Origin: Croceibacterium segetis
Lineage (GTDB): Bacteria > Pseudomonadota > Alphaproteobacteria > Sphingomonadales > Sphingomonadaceae
Assembly: GCF_011320115.1 (NCBI RefSeq)
Contig: NZ_JAANOZ010000017.1
Coordinates: forward strand, 1 to 48,332
Reading direction: 5' to 3'
Length of the DNA stretch: 48,332 nt
Each line of letters opens with the position of its first letter. Positions within the stretch are counted from its first letter, which is position 1. Of this stretch, positions 1-6,410 are shown in pieces. The position numbers were made by a program, and so were the translations under genes. Under the pieces are notes generated by a model. The model saw only the letters and a program-made list of their open reading frames with translations, was not told the DNA's origin and did no database searches.

Positions 1-210
1 CGCCCTGTCCCGCCCAATCGTGACCGCGTCGCCTTCGCCCGGCACTTTACCGTCGGGCCACGACGCCGGATCGGACCAGCGCGACGGATGGGCCGCGGAA
101 AGCGCTGCCTGCGCGGGCATGTCCATGCGCGCGTGCGTTTCCTCCGCAGCGGCGTGCGCTCCCACACCGAGCATGACGGCTACAGGAAGAAGCAAAGACA
201 GAATGCGCAT
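1..210 (-). CDS. G8-domain secreted protein, N-terminal fragment (runs off left edge)
   Basis: This reading frame is open from the window edge to an ATG at 210, with a purine-rich GGAGGGG ribosome site about 9 bases upstream. Seventy codons are visible. Residues 1-22 form a signal peptide (MRILSLLLPVAVMLG, cleavage near AHAAA). Residues 44-64 read RWSDPASWPDGKVPGEGDAV, which matches the opening of the G8 domain, a beta-rich module of extracellular hyaluronidase-like and polycystin-like proteins. The mature protein is therefore probably exported. Its enzymatic role cannot be judged because most of it lies outside the window. The gene diverges from nothing visible and ends the lower-GC segment on the left. 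Confidence 0.7.
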   Translation of the reverse strand, partial: MRILSLLLPVAVMLGVGAHAAAEETHARMDMPAQAALSAAHPSRWSDPASWPDGKVPGEGDAVTIGRDRA

Positions 211-407
211 GATGTTGACCCCTCCCGCGGGACTGCGAGTCCCGTATTTCTTGTTTGAGGTCGCTTTTGTCCTGAACGAGCCGGTTTGCCAAGCGGCCAG
301 CAGGCGTGCGTCGGGCTGGCGGAGATTGGAATGCCGAATGACGGCAATCAAGTTCGCCACGGCCTAAAGCTGCCAGTCCACAACCGGCCATAAGGAGACG
401 TTCTAGA

Positions 408-773
408 TTACGTCTCGCGGTTCAATGCCCGAAGGGTCAGATCCGACCAATTCACGATCAATAACATGCCAAGAGAAAGTGCAGTAACAATCGGCAAATA
501 GAGCCAAGCACCTTCGTAAACAATTAGGACAAGACACGGCGGTACCAACAATCCTGTAAGCCAAGCCAGTGCGCGGATCGTCTTTATTAGGATCGTTCCA
601 AGTTGCACGACCAAACGCTCCGCCGTGGCACTGGCCTGACCAAGATTCGCTGCCTCAACGGCTTCGGCTCTTGAGTCCAACTTGTCGTTCAAAAGCCCCA
701 ACAGCCAAATATGCGCGGCGAACAAGGCCAATACGACGATACCGCCGACAAATATCTTAAGGCCTTCAGGCAT
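408..773 (-). CDS. Small hypothetical inner-membrane protein
   Basis: This 121-residue protein has no family I recognise. The sequence shows a first hydrophobic helix at about residues 6-28 and a polar amphipathic stretch at 29-60 rich in Ala, Glu and Arg. Two further hydrophobic segments follow at about 68-88 and 90-112, so it is probably an integral inner-membrane protein with three spans. Start ATG at 773 lacks an obvious ribosome site. It lies 277 bases downstream of the TIR-like gene on the same strand, and both have the lower GC and weak codon bias of an acquired segment. They could be functionally linked, but the gap argues against tight co-translation. Confidence 0.5.
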   Translation of the reverse strand: MPEGLKIFVGGIVVLALFAAHIWLLGLLNDKLDSRAEAVEAANLGQASATAERLVVQLGTILIKTIRALAWLTGLLVPPCLVLIVYEGAWLYLPIVTALSLGMLLIVNWSDLTLRALNRET

Positions 774-869
774 TGTGTCGATAGATCAGTCACAAACTTC
801 AGCGTCAACGCCTACCATCGAGGCTTGCCCACGAACGGCAGCTTTGCGAGTTTTTCCCCTCGAAAGGCG

Positions 870-948
870 ACAGTCCGCATTCGGCCCAGGTCTTGCCGAT
901 TCAATGGTAACCTGCAGATGACCGGTTTCAGGGTCGGTAGAATTTCGT
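870..948. repeat. Diverged intergenic repeat, copy A
   Basis: The non-coding stretch between the two hypothetical genes contains TCGGCCCAG-N3-TTGCCG followed about 53 bases later by TCGGTAGAATTT. The same two blocks in the same order occur at about 1833-1909. This looks like an eroded copy of a short interspersed element. I see no transposase and no intact terminal inverted repeats. Confidence 0.3.
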
Positions 949-1050
949 CCGACGGTGGACTTTTGGGGTGAGGAACTGCTGGTCCGCCTCCGCTGCTCCG
1001 AATTCTCGCGCTAGTTTCAACCTGGCTAAAAGGCGGTTTGCTATGAGCCA

Positions 1051-1701
1051 CTAACCTGCGAGTTTGGCGCCCAAAGCAAAGGCGCCGGCTAGCGCTCCGG
1101 CCATAGCAATGAGCGCGGCCCAAAATTGAGGAGGTTTGAGAGCGCCAACGAGCTCCGAGATTGTCATCTTGGAAGGATCGATGGTGGCTTCAGTGCTCCG
1201 ATCCGCGGGCAACTTCGGCTGTCGTTGAGACAAACGGTTTCGCCAGCTTTCTAAGACCCCATTGAAGGTGGCGCTATTAAGGGCTGCCGGGTCAACTGCT
1301 AGCTCTTGGACAAACCAGTCGTTGCCCTTTTCCAATAAGCCATCACAGCGCAGGTGCTCATCAACAAGGACGAGCAAAGGAAGCCCTTGGGCGTAAGCCA
1401 TTGCCGCTTCAATCTGGTTCCATGGCGTAGGCAGAGCGACAACCCCAGTTTGCTTTTCTTTGGCTGACCCACGGCGCTCCAGCCCATCTGTAAAATGGTA
1501 ACGCTCAAGAGCAATGACCACTGTTCCCGCACAGCGGTTCATTAGGTCAACCACAGCACGCAGAGGTGCATCTGCACTGAAAGTATTTCGCCCGATCGTG
1601 CAGGGCACGAGGCCGGCGGCGCGCAGCCGAGCCTCGACGGCGCTAACAAACGCCTCTTGGTCAGGGTTCAAGCCAGTCCCGACGCTGACGAAAATTTCCA
1701 T
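1051..1701 (-). CDS. TIR-like / deoxyribosyltransferase-like protein with C-terminal membrane anchor
   Basis: The N-terminal half looks like a small Rossmann-type domain of the TIR/nucleoside-deoxyribosyltransferase-like group. Beta strand IFVSVGTG opens it, VVIALERYHF is a middle strand, and PWNQIEAAMAYAQGLPLLV carries a glutamate (E98 from the chosen start) at the position of the catalytic Glu of NAD-cleaving relatives. A charged linker follows at about 150-185, then one hydrophobic helix (FWAALIAMAGALAGAFALG) before a short tail. A soluble nucleotide-binding or NAD-processing domain plus a membrane anchor is a common layout for bacterial immune effectors, but no partner sensor gene is present, so this is inference. 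I chose ATG 1701; an in-frame TTG at 1716 would add five residues. Low GC suggests acquisition. Confidence 0.5.
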   Translation of the reverse strand: MEIFVSVGTGLNPDQEAFVSAVEARLRAAGLVPCTIGRNTFSADAPLRAVVDLMNRCAGTVVIALERYHFTDGLERRGSAKEKQTGVVALPTPWNQIEAAMAYAQGLPLLVLVDEHLRCDGLLEKGNDWFVQELAVDPAALNSATFNGVLESWRNRLSQRQPKLPADRSTEATIDPSKMTISELVGALKPPQFWAALIAMAGALAGAFALGAKLAG

Positions 1702-2064
1702 ACCTACTCGTATCAACCATGGCGGATGATGGCAAAGCTTCCGAAAATCGGATGCTCCTCTTCAGCATCAATGAATGGCCGCTAGAGAGTTGCTTGCTAA
1801 AGAGCCGCTCCCCGCGCCTTGACCCTTAGAAGCAGACGGTCTGGAATCGGCCCAGCTGTTGCCGTACGCACAGACTTACCGCCCCTTCGTCGGTCGGCAG
1901 AAATTTCTCGGGTGTGTGCGACCACACCATTCCAGCAGCTGACGCAAAATCGCACCTAAGAAAAATGTGGTACCCTTGAGGAATGGATGCCTCGAGTCGT
2001 GATACCTATTTGCTACCTGGATTGAGGTCGCCTCCGCCCTCTTGCTCCTAAGCCATTGAAAACG
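1702..2064. other. Gene-free stretch between TIR-like gene and tRNA-Lys
   Basis: No convincing coding frame is present on either strand. The stretch has lower GC than the chromosome backbone and contains the second diverged repeat copy. It ends at the 3' end of tRNA-Lys. I see no integrase gene and no repeated tRNA 3' end that would mark an att site inside the window. Confidence 0.5.
1833..1909. repeat. Diverged intergenic repeat, copy B
   Basis: This stretch holds TCGGCCCAG-N3-TTGCCG and, about 46 bases on, TCGGCAGAAATTT, the same two blocks as copy A at about 870-948. The bases between are only loosely conserved. It is probably a degraded mobile or REP-like element. Confidence 0.3.
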
Positions 2065-2140
2065 TGGTGAGCCCTGCTGGATTCGAACCAGCGACCTACT
2101 GATTAAAAGTCAGTTGCTCTACCGACTGAGCTAAGGGCCC
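2065..2140 (-). tRNA. tRNA-Lys (anticodon TTT)
   Basis: The minus strand folds as a complete 76-base tRNA including an encoded CCA end. The acceptor arms GGGCCCT and AGGGCTC pair with one G-T. The D arm is GCTC...GAGC, the anticodon arm is ACTGA-CTTTTAA-TCAGT, and the T arm is GCTGG-TTCGAAT-CCAGC. The anticodon TTT reads lysine codons. The gene lies at the junction between accessory DNA on its 3' side and the housekeeping block, a common integration position. The folK reading frame runs into it. Confidence 0.95.
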
Positions 2141-2654
2141 GACCGACGGATCGCTTAGGCAGCGGGCGGGGGCCGGTCAACCGGGCGTGAAGCTGGCGCA
2201 CGGTCAGGCCGGTGATGGGATCGCGCCAGGCGGGGGCGATCGTGGCGGCCGGGGTGAGGACGAAGGCGCGGGTGCGGAACAGCGGGTGGGGGATCGTCAG
2301 GTCCGCCGAGGCGTAAGGGCCGCCGCTCCACAGCACCAGGTCGAGGTCGAGCACGCGGGCGCGCCAGCGCTGGCCGCCGGGGCGGCGGCCGAAGTCGCGT
2401 TCGATGCGCTTGAGCAGGGCGAGCAGGGCTTCGCGGTCGAGGCTCGTTTCGATCACCGCCGCCGAGTTCGCGTAGCGGCGGATCGAGGGGCCGATGGGCG
2501 CGGTCTCGATCACCGGCGCGGCGGCGGTGACGCGCAGGCCTTCGGCCGCCATCCGCTCGAGCGCGGCCGCCAGCACCTGGCGCGGCGGGCCGAAGCGCGG
2601 GTGGCGCTGGTTCGAGCCGAGCGCGATCAGGTAGCGGTGGGCAGGTGCGGCCAT
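2103..2654 (-). CDS. folK: 2-amino-4-hydroxy-6-hydroxymethyldihydropteridine pyrophosphokinase
   Basis: FolK transfers pyrophosphate from ATP to 6-hydroxymethyl-7,8-dihydropterin in cytoplasmic folate synthesis. Signature segments are in order: ALGSNQ at residues 11-16, a pterin-binding ETAPI near 51, and RRPGGQRWRARVLDLDLVLW at about 94-113, with the Mg-binding DLDL pair typical of HPPK. IPHPLFRTRAFVL follows near 121. At 183 residues it is slightly longer than usual. The extra tail is translated from the neighbouring tRNA: the last 11 residues are ALSSVGRATDF and the stop codon sits in the anticodon loop of tRNA-Lys. ATG 2654 is the natural start, although its ribosome site is weak. Confidence 0.92.
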   Translation of the reverse strand: MAAPAHRYLIALGSNQRHPRFGPPRQVLAAALERMAAEGLRVTAAAPVIETAPIGPSIRRYANSAAVIETSLDREALLALLKRIERDFGRRPGGQRWRARVLDLDLVLWSGGPYASADLTIPHPLFRTRAFVLTPAATIAPAWRDPITGLTVRQLHARLTGPRPLPKRSVGRALSSVGRATDF

Positions 2655-2709
2655 TCGTGCGGCTTACCCGCTGGCCAGGTGCGTGGAAATCGCTTTCCTA
2701 CACACCTTC

Positions 2710-2724
2710 GTTCTGCTTATGTTC
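2710..2724 (+). promoter_or_regulatory. Candidate LexA (SOS) box
   Basis: The sequence GTTC-N7-GTTC occurs here exactly, which is the direct-repeat LexA site of alphaproteobacteria. It lies 56 bases upstream of folK on the other strand and 6 bases before a plus-strand ATG at 2730. That plus-strand frame has no stop until it is deep inside aguB on the opposite strand, so it does not look like a real gene. One exact match could arise by chance. Confidence 0.4.
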
Positions 2725-2885
2725 TATCCATGCGGACGAACCCCATGCCACCACTCCAGCCGGCTGCGTGGGTCTTTTCGCGCAGGAAATGTGTCACCCG
2801 TCGCTCGGCCCGGAAACCCGCGGAAAGGCGTGGTTCCTTGGGCGACACCAGGGTGACAGGGTCCGTAAAGTGTCACCCCGTTTCG

Positions 2886-2901
2886 CCCGCGCCGGCGCGG
2901 G
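2886..2901. other. 16-bp perfect GC palindrome
   Basis: CCCGCGCC is followed directly by its reverse complement GGCGCGGG, just beyond the stop codon of aguB. Upstream of it, TGTCACCC occurs twice directly and once inverted between about 2790 and 2880. The palindrome could help terminate aguB transcription, but no run of T follows on that strand. Confidence 0.35.
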
Positions 2902-2912
2902 TGCGACTCGCG

Positions 2913-3764
2913 CTAGATGTCCTCGCAGATCCGCCCGTAGAGTTGCGGGCGGCGGTCGCGGAAGAAGCCCATGCTGGCGCGGTGGCGGCGGGCGGCGGCG
3001 AGGTCGAGCTCGACCACCAGCGCGCCGGTGTCCTCGCGGCCGAACTCGGCGAGCCGGTCGCCCCATTCGTTGGTCACGAAGCTGTGGCCGTAGAATCTCT
3101 GCCCGCCTTCGTCGCCGATGCGGTTGGCGGCGATCACCGGCATGCAGTTGGAGACGGCGTGGCCGACCATCGCCCGGCGCCACATGCGGTGGGTATCGAA
3201 ATCGGGCGCCTGCGGCTCGGAGCCGATCGCGGTCGGGTAGAACAGCATTTCCGCGCCCATCAGCGCCATCACCCGCGCGCTTTCGGGGTACCACTGGTCC
3301 CAGCAAACGCCGACGCCCACGCGGGTGCCGCAAACGTCCCACACCTTGAAGCCGGTGTTGCCGGGGCGGAAATAGAACTTCTCCTCGTAGCCCGGCCCGT
3401 CGGGGATGTGACTCTTGCGGTAGGTGCCGAGGATCTCGCCCGCATCGTCGATCATCGCCAGGGTGTTGTAGTAGTGCTGGCCGTCCTTCTCGAAGAAACT
3501 GGTCGGAATGGCGATTTTGAGCGCTTTCGCCAGCTTCTGCATCGCCAGCACCGAGGGATGCTCCCCGGTCGGCCGGGCGAGCACCCAGAAGCGGTCGTCC
3601 TCCTCGCGGCAGAAATAGCCGCCGGAAAACAGCTCGGGCGGGAGGACGATCCTGGCGCCCTTCCCCGCCGCTTCTTCCACGAGCGCGGAGACGGCGGCGA
3701 TGTTGTCGGCCTCGGCCTCGAGGTTGAGGTGCAGCTGCAGCGCGGCGACGGTGAGCGTGTCCAT
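2913..3764 (-). CDS. aguB: N-carbamoylputrescine amidase
   Basis: This is a 283-residue nitrilase-superfamily enzyme. It hydrolyses N-carbamoylputrescine to putrescine, CO2 and ammonia, the last step of the agmatine route, in the cytoplasm. The catalytic triad is visible: Glu44 in PPELFSGGYF, Lys117 in YRKSHIPDGPGYEEKFYF, and Cys154 in VGVCWDQWYPE. The PDGPGY and GVCWDQWYPE forms are typical of the AguB branch rather than of general nitrilases. Length is close to the usual 290. The usual partner agmatine deiminase (aguA) is not in the window. The gene diverges from msrA across about 77 bases. Confidence 0.88.
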   Translation of the reverse strand: MDTLTVAALQLHLNLEAEADNIAAVSALVEEAAGKGARIVLPPELFSGGYFCREEDDRFWVLARPTGEHPSVLAMQKLAKALKIAIPTSFFEKDGQHYYNTLAMIDDAGEILGTYRKSHIPDGPGYEEKFYFRPGNTGFKVWDVCGTRVGVGVCWDQWYPESARVMALMGAEMLFYPTAIGSEPQAPDFDTHRMWRRAMVGHAVSNCMPVIAANRIGDEGGQRFYGHSFVTNEWGDRLAEFGREDTGALVVELDLAAARRHRASMGFFRDRRPQLYGRICEDI

Positions 3765-3841
3765 CGGCGCCGATTAGGGCTTCGCTTGCGGGCTGGCAAC
3801 GATGCGCGCGCGTGCTTATCTCGGCGGCAAAGGAGACCAGC

Positions 3842-4381
3842 ATGAGCGATAACGAAACCGCCATCCTCGCCGGCGGCTGCTTCTGGTGCACCGAGGCGGT
3901 GTTCCGCGACGTGGTCGGGGTGAGCGAGGTCGAGAGCGGATACATCGGCGGCACCGTGGCCAACCCGACCTACAAGCAGGTCTGCGGCGGCCAGACCGGC
4001 CACGCCGAGGCGATCCGGGTGACTTACGATCCGTCGGCGATTTCCTACGGCGAGATCCTCGACGTGTTCCTCGGCACGCACGACCCGACCCAGCTCAATC
4101 GCCAGGGCAACGATGTCGGCACGCAGTACCGCAGCGCGATCTTCCCGCTCGACGAGGCCCAGCGCGCTGAGGCCGAGGCGGCGATCGCGCGCTGGAACGC
4201 CGAGCACGAAGGCAGCCGCGCGGTCACCACCATCGAGGGCCCTGCCGTGTGGTACCCGGCCGAGGACTACCACCAGGAATACTGGGAAGGCGAAGGCCAG
4301 CGGAATCCTTATTGCCTGGCGACGATCCCGCCCAAGCTGCTGAAACTGCGCAAGAGCTTCCAGGCGAAAGTGAAAGCCTAG
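3842..4381 (+). CDS. msrA: Peptide-methionine (S)-S-oxide reductase MsrA
   Basis: MsrA reduces the S-epimer of methionine sulfoxide in proteins, using thioredoxin. The catalytic cysteine is Cys13 in GGCFWCTEAVF. YIGGTVANPTYKQVC, the TGHAE block and HDPTQLNRQGNDVGTQYRS are the family core. At 179 residues the length is normal. ATG 3842 is preferred over an in-frame upstream start because AAAGGAGA lies about 7 bases before it and the upstream residues are not conserved. The gene converges with rsmB and their stop codons overlap by four bases. msrB, for the R-epimer, is about 12 kb away on the other strand. Confidence 0.95.
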   Translation: MSDNETAILAGGCFWCTEAVFRDVVGVSEVESGYIGGTVANPTYKQVCGGQTGHAEAIRVTYDPSAISYGEILDVFLGTHDPTQLNRQGNDVGTQYRSAIFPLDEAQRAEAEAAIARWNAEHEGSRAVTTIEGPAVWYPAEDYHQEYWEGEGQRNPYCLATIPPKLLKLRKSFQAKVKA

Positions 4382-5613
4382 GGCGCGCGCCAGCGGGCGA
4401 CGAAGAATCCGTCGAGGCCGCCCGCTTGGGCGAGCATGCCAGGGTCGGTGCGCAGCCAGCCTTCGGAAGTGGGTTGCAAGCCGGCGGGGAGTTCGGCGGC
4501 GGTTATGGGCAAAGGAGCGAGATAGACGTGAGCCGCCTGGTCCTCACCCTCTTCGCGCTCGAGCGAACAGACGGCGTAGACCAGCACCCCGCCGGGCTTG
4601 AGCCAGCGCTGGGCGTGTTCGAGCAGGCGGGCCTGGAGCGCGGCCATCTCGGCAATCTGCCTTGGCCCGATGCGGTGGAGCACGTCGGGGTGGCGTCGGC
4701 AGGTGCCGGTGGCGGTGCATGGGGCGTCGAGCAGGATCGCGTCGAACGGCTCGGCCGGCTCCCAGGTCAGCGCGTCGGCGATCCAGATCTTGGCGTCGAG
4801 CCTGGTGCGCTTGAGGTTGTCGCGCAGGCGGTCGAGGCGCTTGTCGCTCTTGTCGACGGCGGTGACTTGCCAGCCCGCGCTCGCCAGCTGCAGCGCCTTG
4901 CCGCCGGGCGCGGCGCACAAGTCGAGCGCGCGGCGGCCCTCGCCCGGGCCGAGCAATCGCGCGGGGAGCGAGGCGGCGAAGTCCTGCACCCACCACGCGC
5001 CCTCGCCATAGCCGGGCAGCTCGGCGACCGAGCTGCCGCGCGGCAGGCGGACATGGCCGGGGGCGAGGCTCACGCCGGGGAGCTTGTCGGCCCACTCGCC
5101 GGTCGCGCCGGGGTCGCGCAAGGTGAGGTCGAGCGGCGGCGGCTCGGCGAGGTCGGCGGCAATCGCCTCGCCGCGCTCGCCCCAGCGGGCAGTGACCGCG
5201 GGCGGCAGAGTCGGCGCGGCCGGCAGGGCGACGCCGCGCTTGTGCAGGGCCGAGAACACTCCGTGCGCCAGCCGCCGCGGCCCGCCGGCGAGCAGCGGCA
5301 GCCCGGTGGCGACCACCGCGTGCGGCGGCGTGTCGAACCGCAGCCACTGGGCCAGCATCATCCGCAGGACGGTGCGCGGCTTGGCGTCGTCGGGCAGGTT
5401 GTTCCGGGTCGCGCTGTCGATCAGCGCATCGAGATCGATGAGCCAGCGCAAGACCTCGCCGGCGATGGCGCGGGCGAGCGCGCGGTCGGCGGGCGCGCCC
5501 ACCCCCCGCGTGGCCGCGGCCTCGGCGTTCTCGAGCGTCTCGCCGCGGCGCAGCACCGCGTCGAGCAACTTGAGCGCGGCGCGGCGCGCGGGCAGTCCGG
5601 AGGTATCGGGCAT
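4378..5613 (-). CDS. rsmB: 16S rRNA (cytosine-967-C5)-methyltransferase RsmB
   Basis: The protein has an N-terminal NusB-like RNA-binding domain (about residues 5-130, with ARRAALKLLDAVL and ATRNNLPDDAKPRTVLRMM) and a C-terminal SAM-dependent Rossmann domain. Motif I is LDLCAAPGGKALQLA. The two catalytic cysteines of the RsmB/Nop2 family are in LDAPCTATGTCRRHPD and VYAVCSLEREEGE. It would methylate 16S rRNA in the cytoplasm. The second RsmB-family substrate motif and the terminal FFVARW are present. I chose ATG 5613 because GGATAGGG precedes it; ATG 5640 would add nine residues. Confidence 0.9.
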   Translation of the reverse strand: MPDTSGLPARRAALKLLDAVLRRGETLENAEAAATRGVGAPADRALARAIAGEVLRWLIDLDALIDSATRNNLPDDAKPRTVLRMMLAQWLRFDTPPHAVVATGLPLLAGGPRRLAHGVFSALHKRGVALPAAPTLPPAVTARWGERGEAIAADLAEPPPLDLTLRDPGATGEWADKLPGVSLAPGHVRLPRGSSVAELPGYGEGAWWVQDFAASLPARLLGPGEGRRALDLCAAPGGKALQLASAGWQVTAVDKSDKRLDRLRDNLKRTRLDAKIWIADALTWEPAEPFDAILLDAPCTATGTCRRHPDVLHRIGPRQIAEMAALQARLLEHAQRWLKPGGVLVYAVCSLEREEGEDQAAHVYLAPLPITAAELPAGLQPTSEGWLRTDPGMLAQAGGLDGFFVARWRAP

Positions 5614-5669
5614 CGCGTCGCGCCCTATCCGCGATTGCATCGCGGCGCCAGCGGGCCCATTTCCATGGC

Positions 5670-5831
5670 ATGAGCAAGCGCGCGATCAAGCGGCCCGACG
5701 GCTTCAGGAAGCCCGCGCACTGGAGCAGCGATCCGCCGCCCGAGCCCCGGCCCGGTGCGGAAGCCGACGAGGAGCTGAGTCCGACGCGCTATGGCGACTG
5801 GGTCAGGAACGGCATCGCCGTCGACTTCTAA
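5670..5831 (+). CDS. DUF1674 / SDHAF4-family succinate dehydrogenase assembly factor
   Basis: This is a 53-residue protein. It begins MSKRAIKRPDGFRKPAHW and ends LSPTRYGDWVRNGIAVDF, the C-terminal signature of DUF1674, the bacterial counterpart of mitochondrial SDHAF4 (typically GPTRYGDWE..G...DF). By family knowledge it helps flavinate or protect the succinate dehydrogenase flavoprotein subunit. The N-terminal half is basic, proline-rich and probably disordered. It starts 56 bases beyond rsmB on the opposite strand and converges with the VTT-domain gene, the stop codons overlapping at 5828-5831. No sdh genes are nearby. Confidence 0.82.
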   Translation: MSKRAIKRPDGFRKPAHWSSDPPPEPRPGAEADEELSPTRYGDWVRNGIAVDF

Positions 5832-6403
5832 TCGCGCGCTTCCTTCGCCAGCAGCTTTGCCCAATCGACCTTCACCAGCACGACCAGCGCAACGAGCATC
5901 GCCACCTGGATGGCAATCCCGACCGGACTTGTCAGCGTCTCCTTGAACGTGTCGCCCAGCGTCAGGCCTTCGACCGCTTTCGCGCTGCCGGCATAGATCG
6001 CGTAAGCGACCAGCCGCCCGGCGAAGAAGGCCAGTGTGAAGGGCAGCAATCGCACCCCCGTGAGTCCCGCCGCCTCGAACAACTGGGCCGACGGCAGCGG
6101 CGACAGCGCGAACAGCCCCAGCCCGATGAAACCGCTGCGCCTGTTGCGCTCGAGAGCCTCTCGCGCGGCATTGAGATTGGCCTTGGCCTTCTGCGAGACG
6201 TGATGGGCGAGCAGCCGAAATCCATTCGCCAGGGTGAAACGGCCCGAAGCCGCGGCAAGCGCGCCGAGGATCACGATGATCGGAACCGGCAGGCTCGAAT
6301 TGAGGCCATACAGTACGATGATCGTCCAGGTCGGCGGACCAAATGCGGGCATCAGGTTTACGCCGAAAACGATAGCGAAGAGGATCAGGTATTCGACCGT
6401 CAT
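5828..6403 (-). CDS. VTT/DedA-like (SNARE-associated) small membrane protein
   Basis: The 191-residue integral membrane protein opens MTVEYLILFAIVFGVNLMPAFGPPTW. The NLMPAFGPPTW re-entrant-like segment, the central FALSPLPSAQLFEAAGLTGVRLLPF and a following GRL helix resemble DedA/VTT-domain proteins, which move or scramble lipids or support envelope homeostasis. About five hydrophobic segments are visible, and the middle cytoplasmic loop (about residues 62-95) is highly charged. ATG 6403 is preferred: longer frames would overlap hemH and lack hydrophobic character. It follows hemH by seven bases and is probably its operon partner. The exact substrate is unknown. Confidence 0.65.
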   Translation of the reverse strand: MTVEYLILFAIVFGVNLMPAFGPPTWTIIVLYGLNSSLPVPIIVILGALAAASGRFTLANGFRLLAHHVSQKAKANLNAAREALERNRRSGFIGLGLFALSPLPSAQLFEAAGLTGVRLLPFTLAFFAGRLVAYAIYAGSAKAVEGLTLGDTFKETLTSPVGIAIQVAMLVALVVLVKVDWAKLLAKEARD

Positions 6404-6410
6404 CAAGACG

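Noticed and set aside
812-1123. 103-codon minus-strand frame after the TIR-like gene
   Set aside because: It has no ribosome site, overlaps the 3' end of the TIR-like gene and shows no recognisable domain. It spans the degenerate repeat instead.
2730-2900. Possible SOS-induced small protein starting at ATG 2730 after the LexA-like box
   Set aside because: No ribosome site, no stop before aguB on the opposite strand and no homology that I recognise. Only the box itself is reported.
2187-3845. Very long plus-strand open frame across folK and aguB
   Set aside because: It is antisense to two well-supported genes, has a low-complexity Ala/Gly/Arg/Val composition and no motif. It is a shadow of high-GC codon bias.
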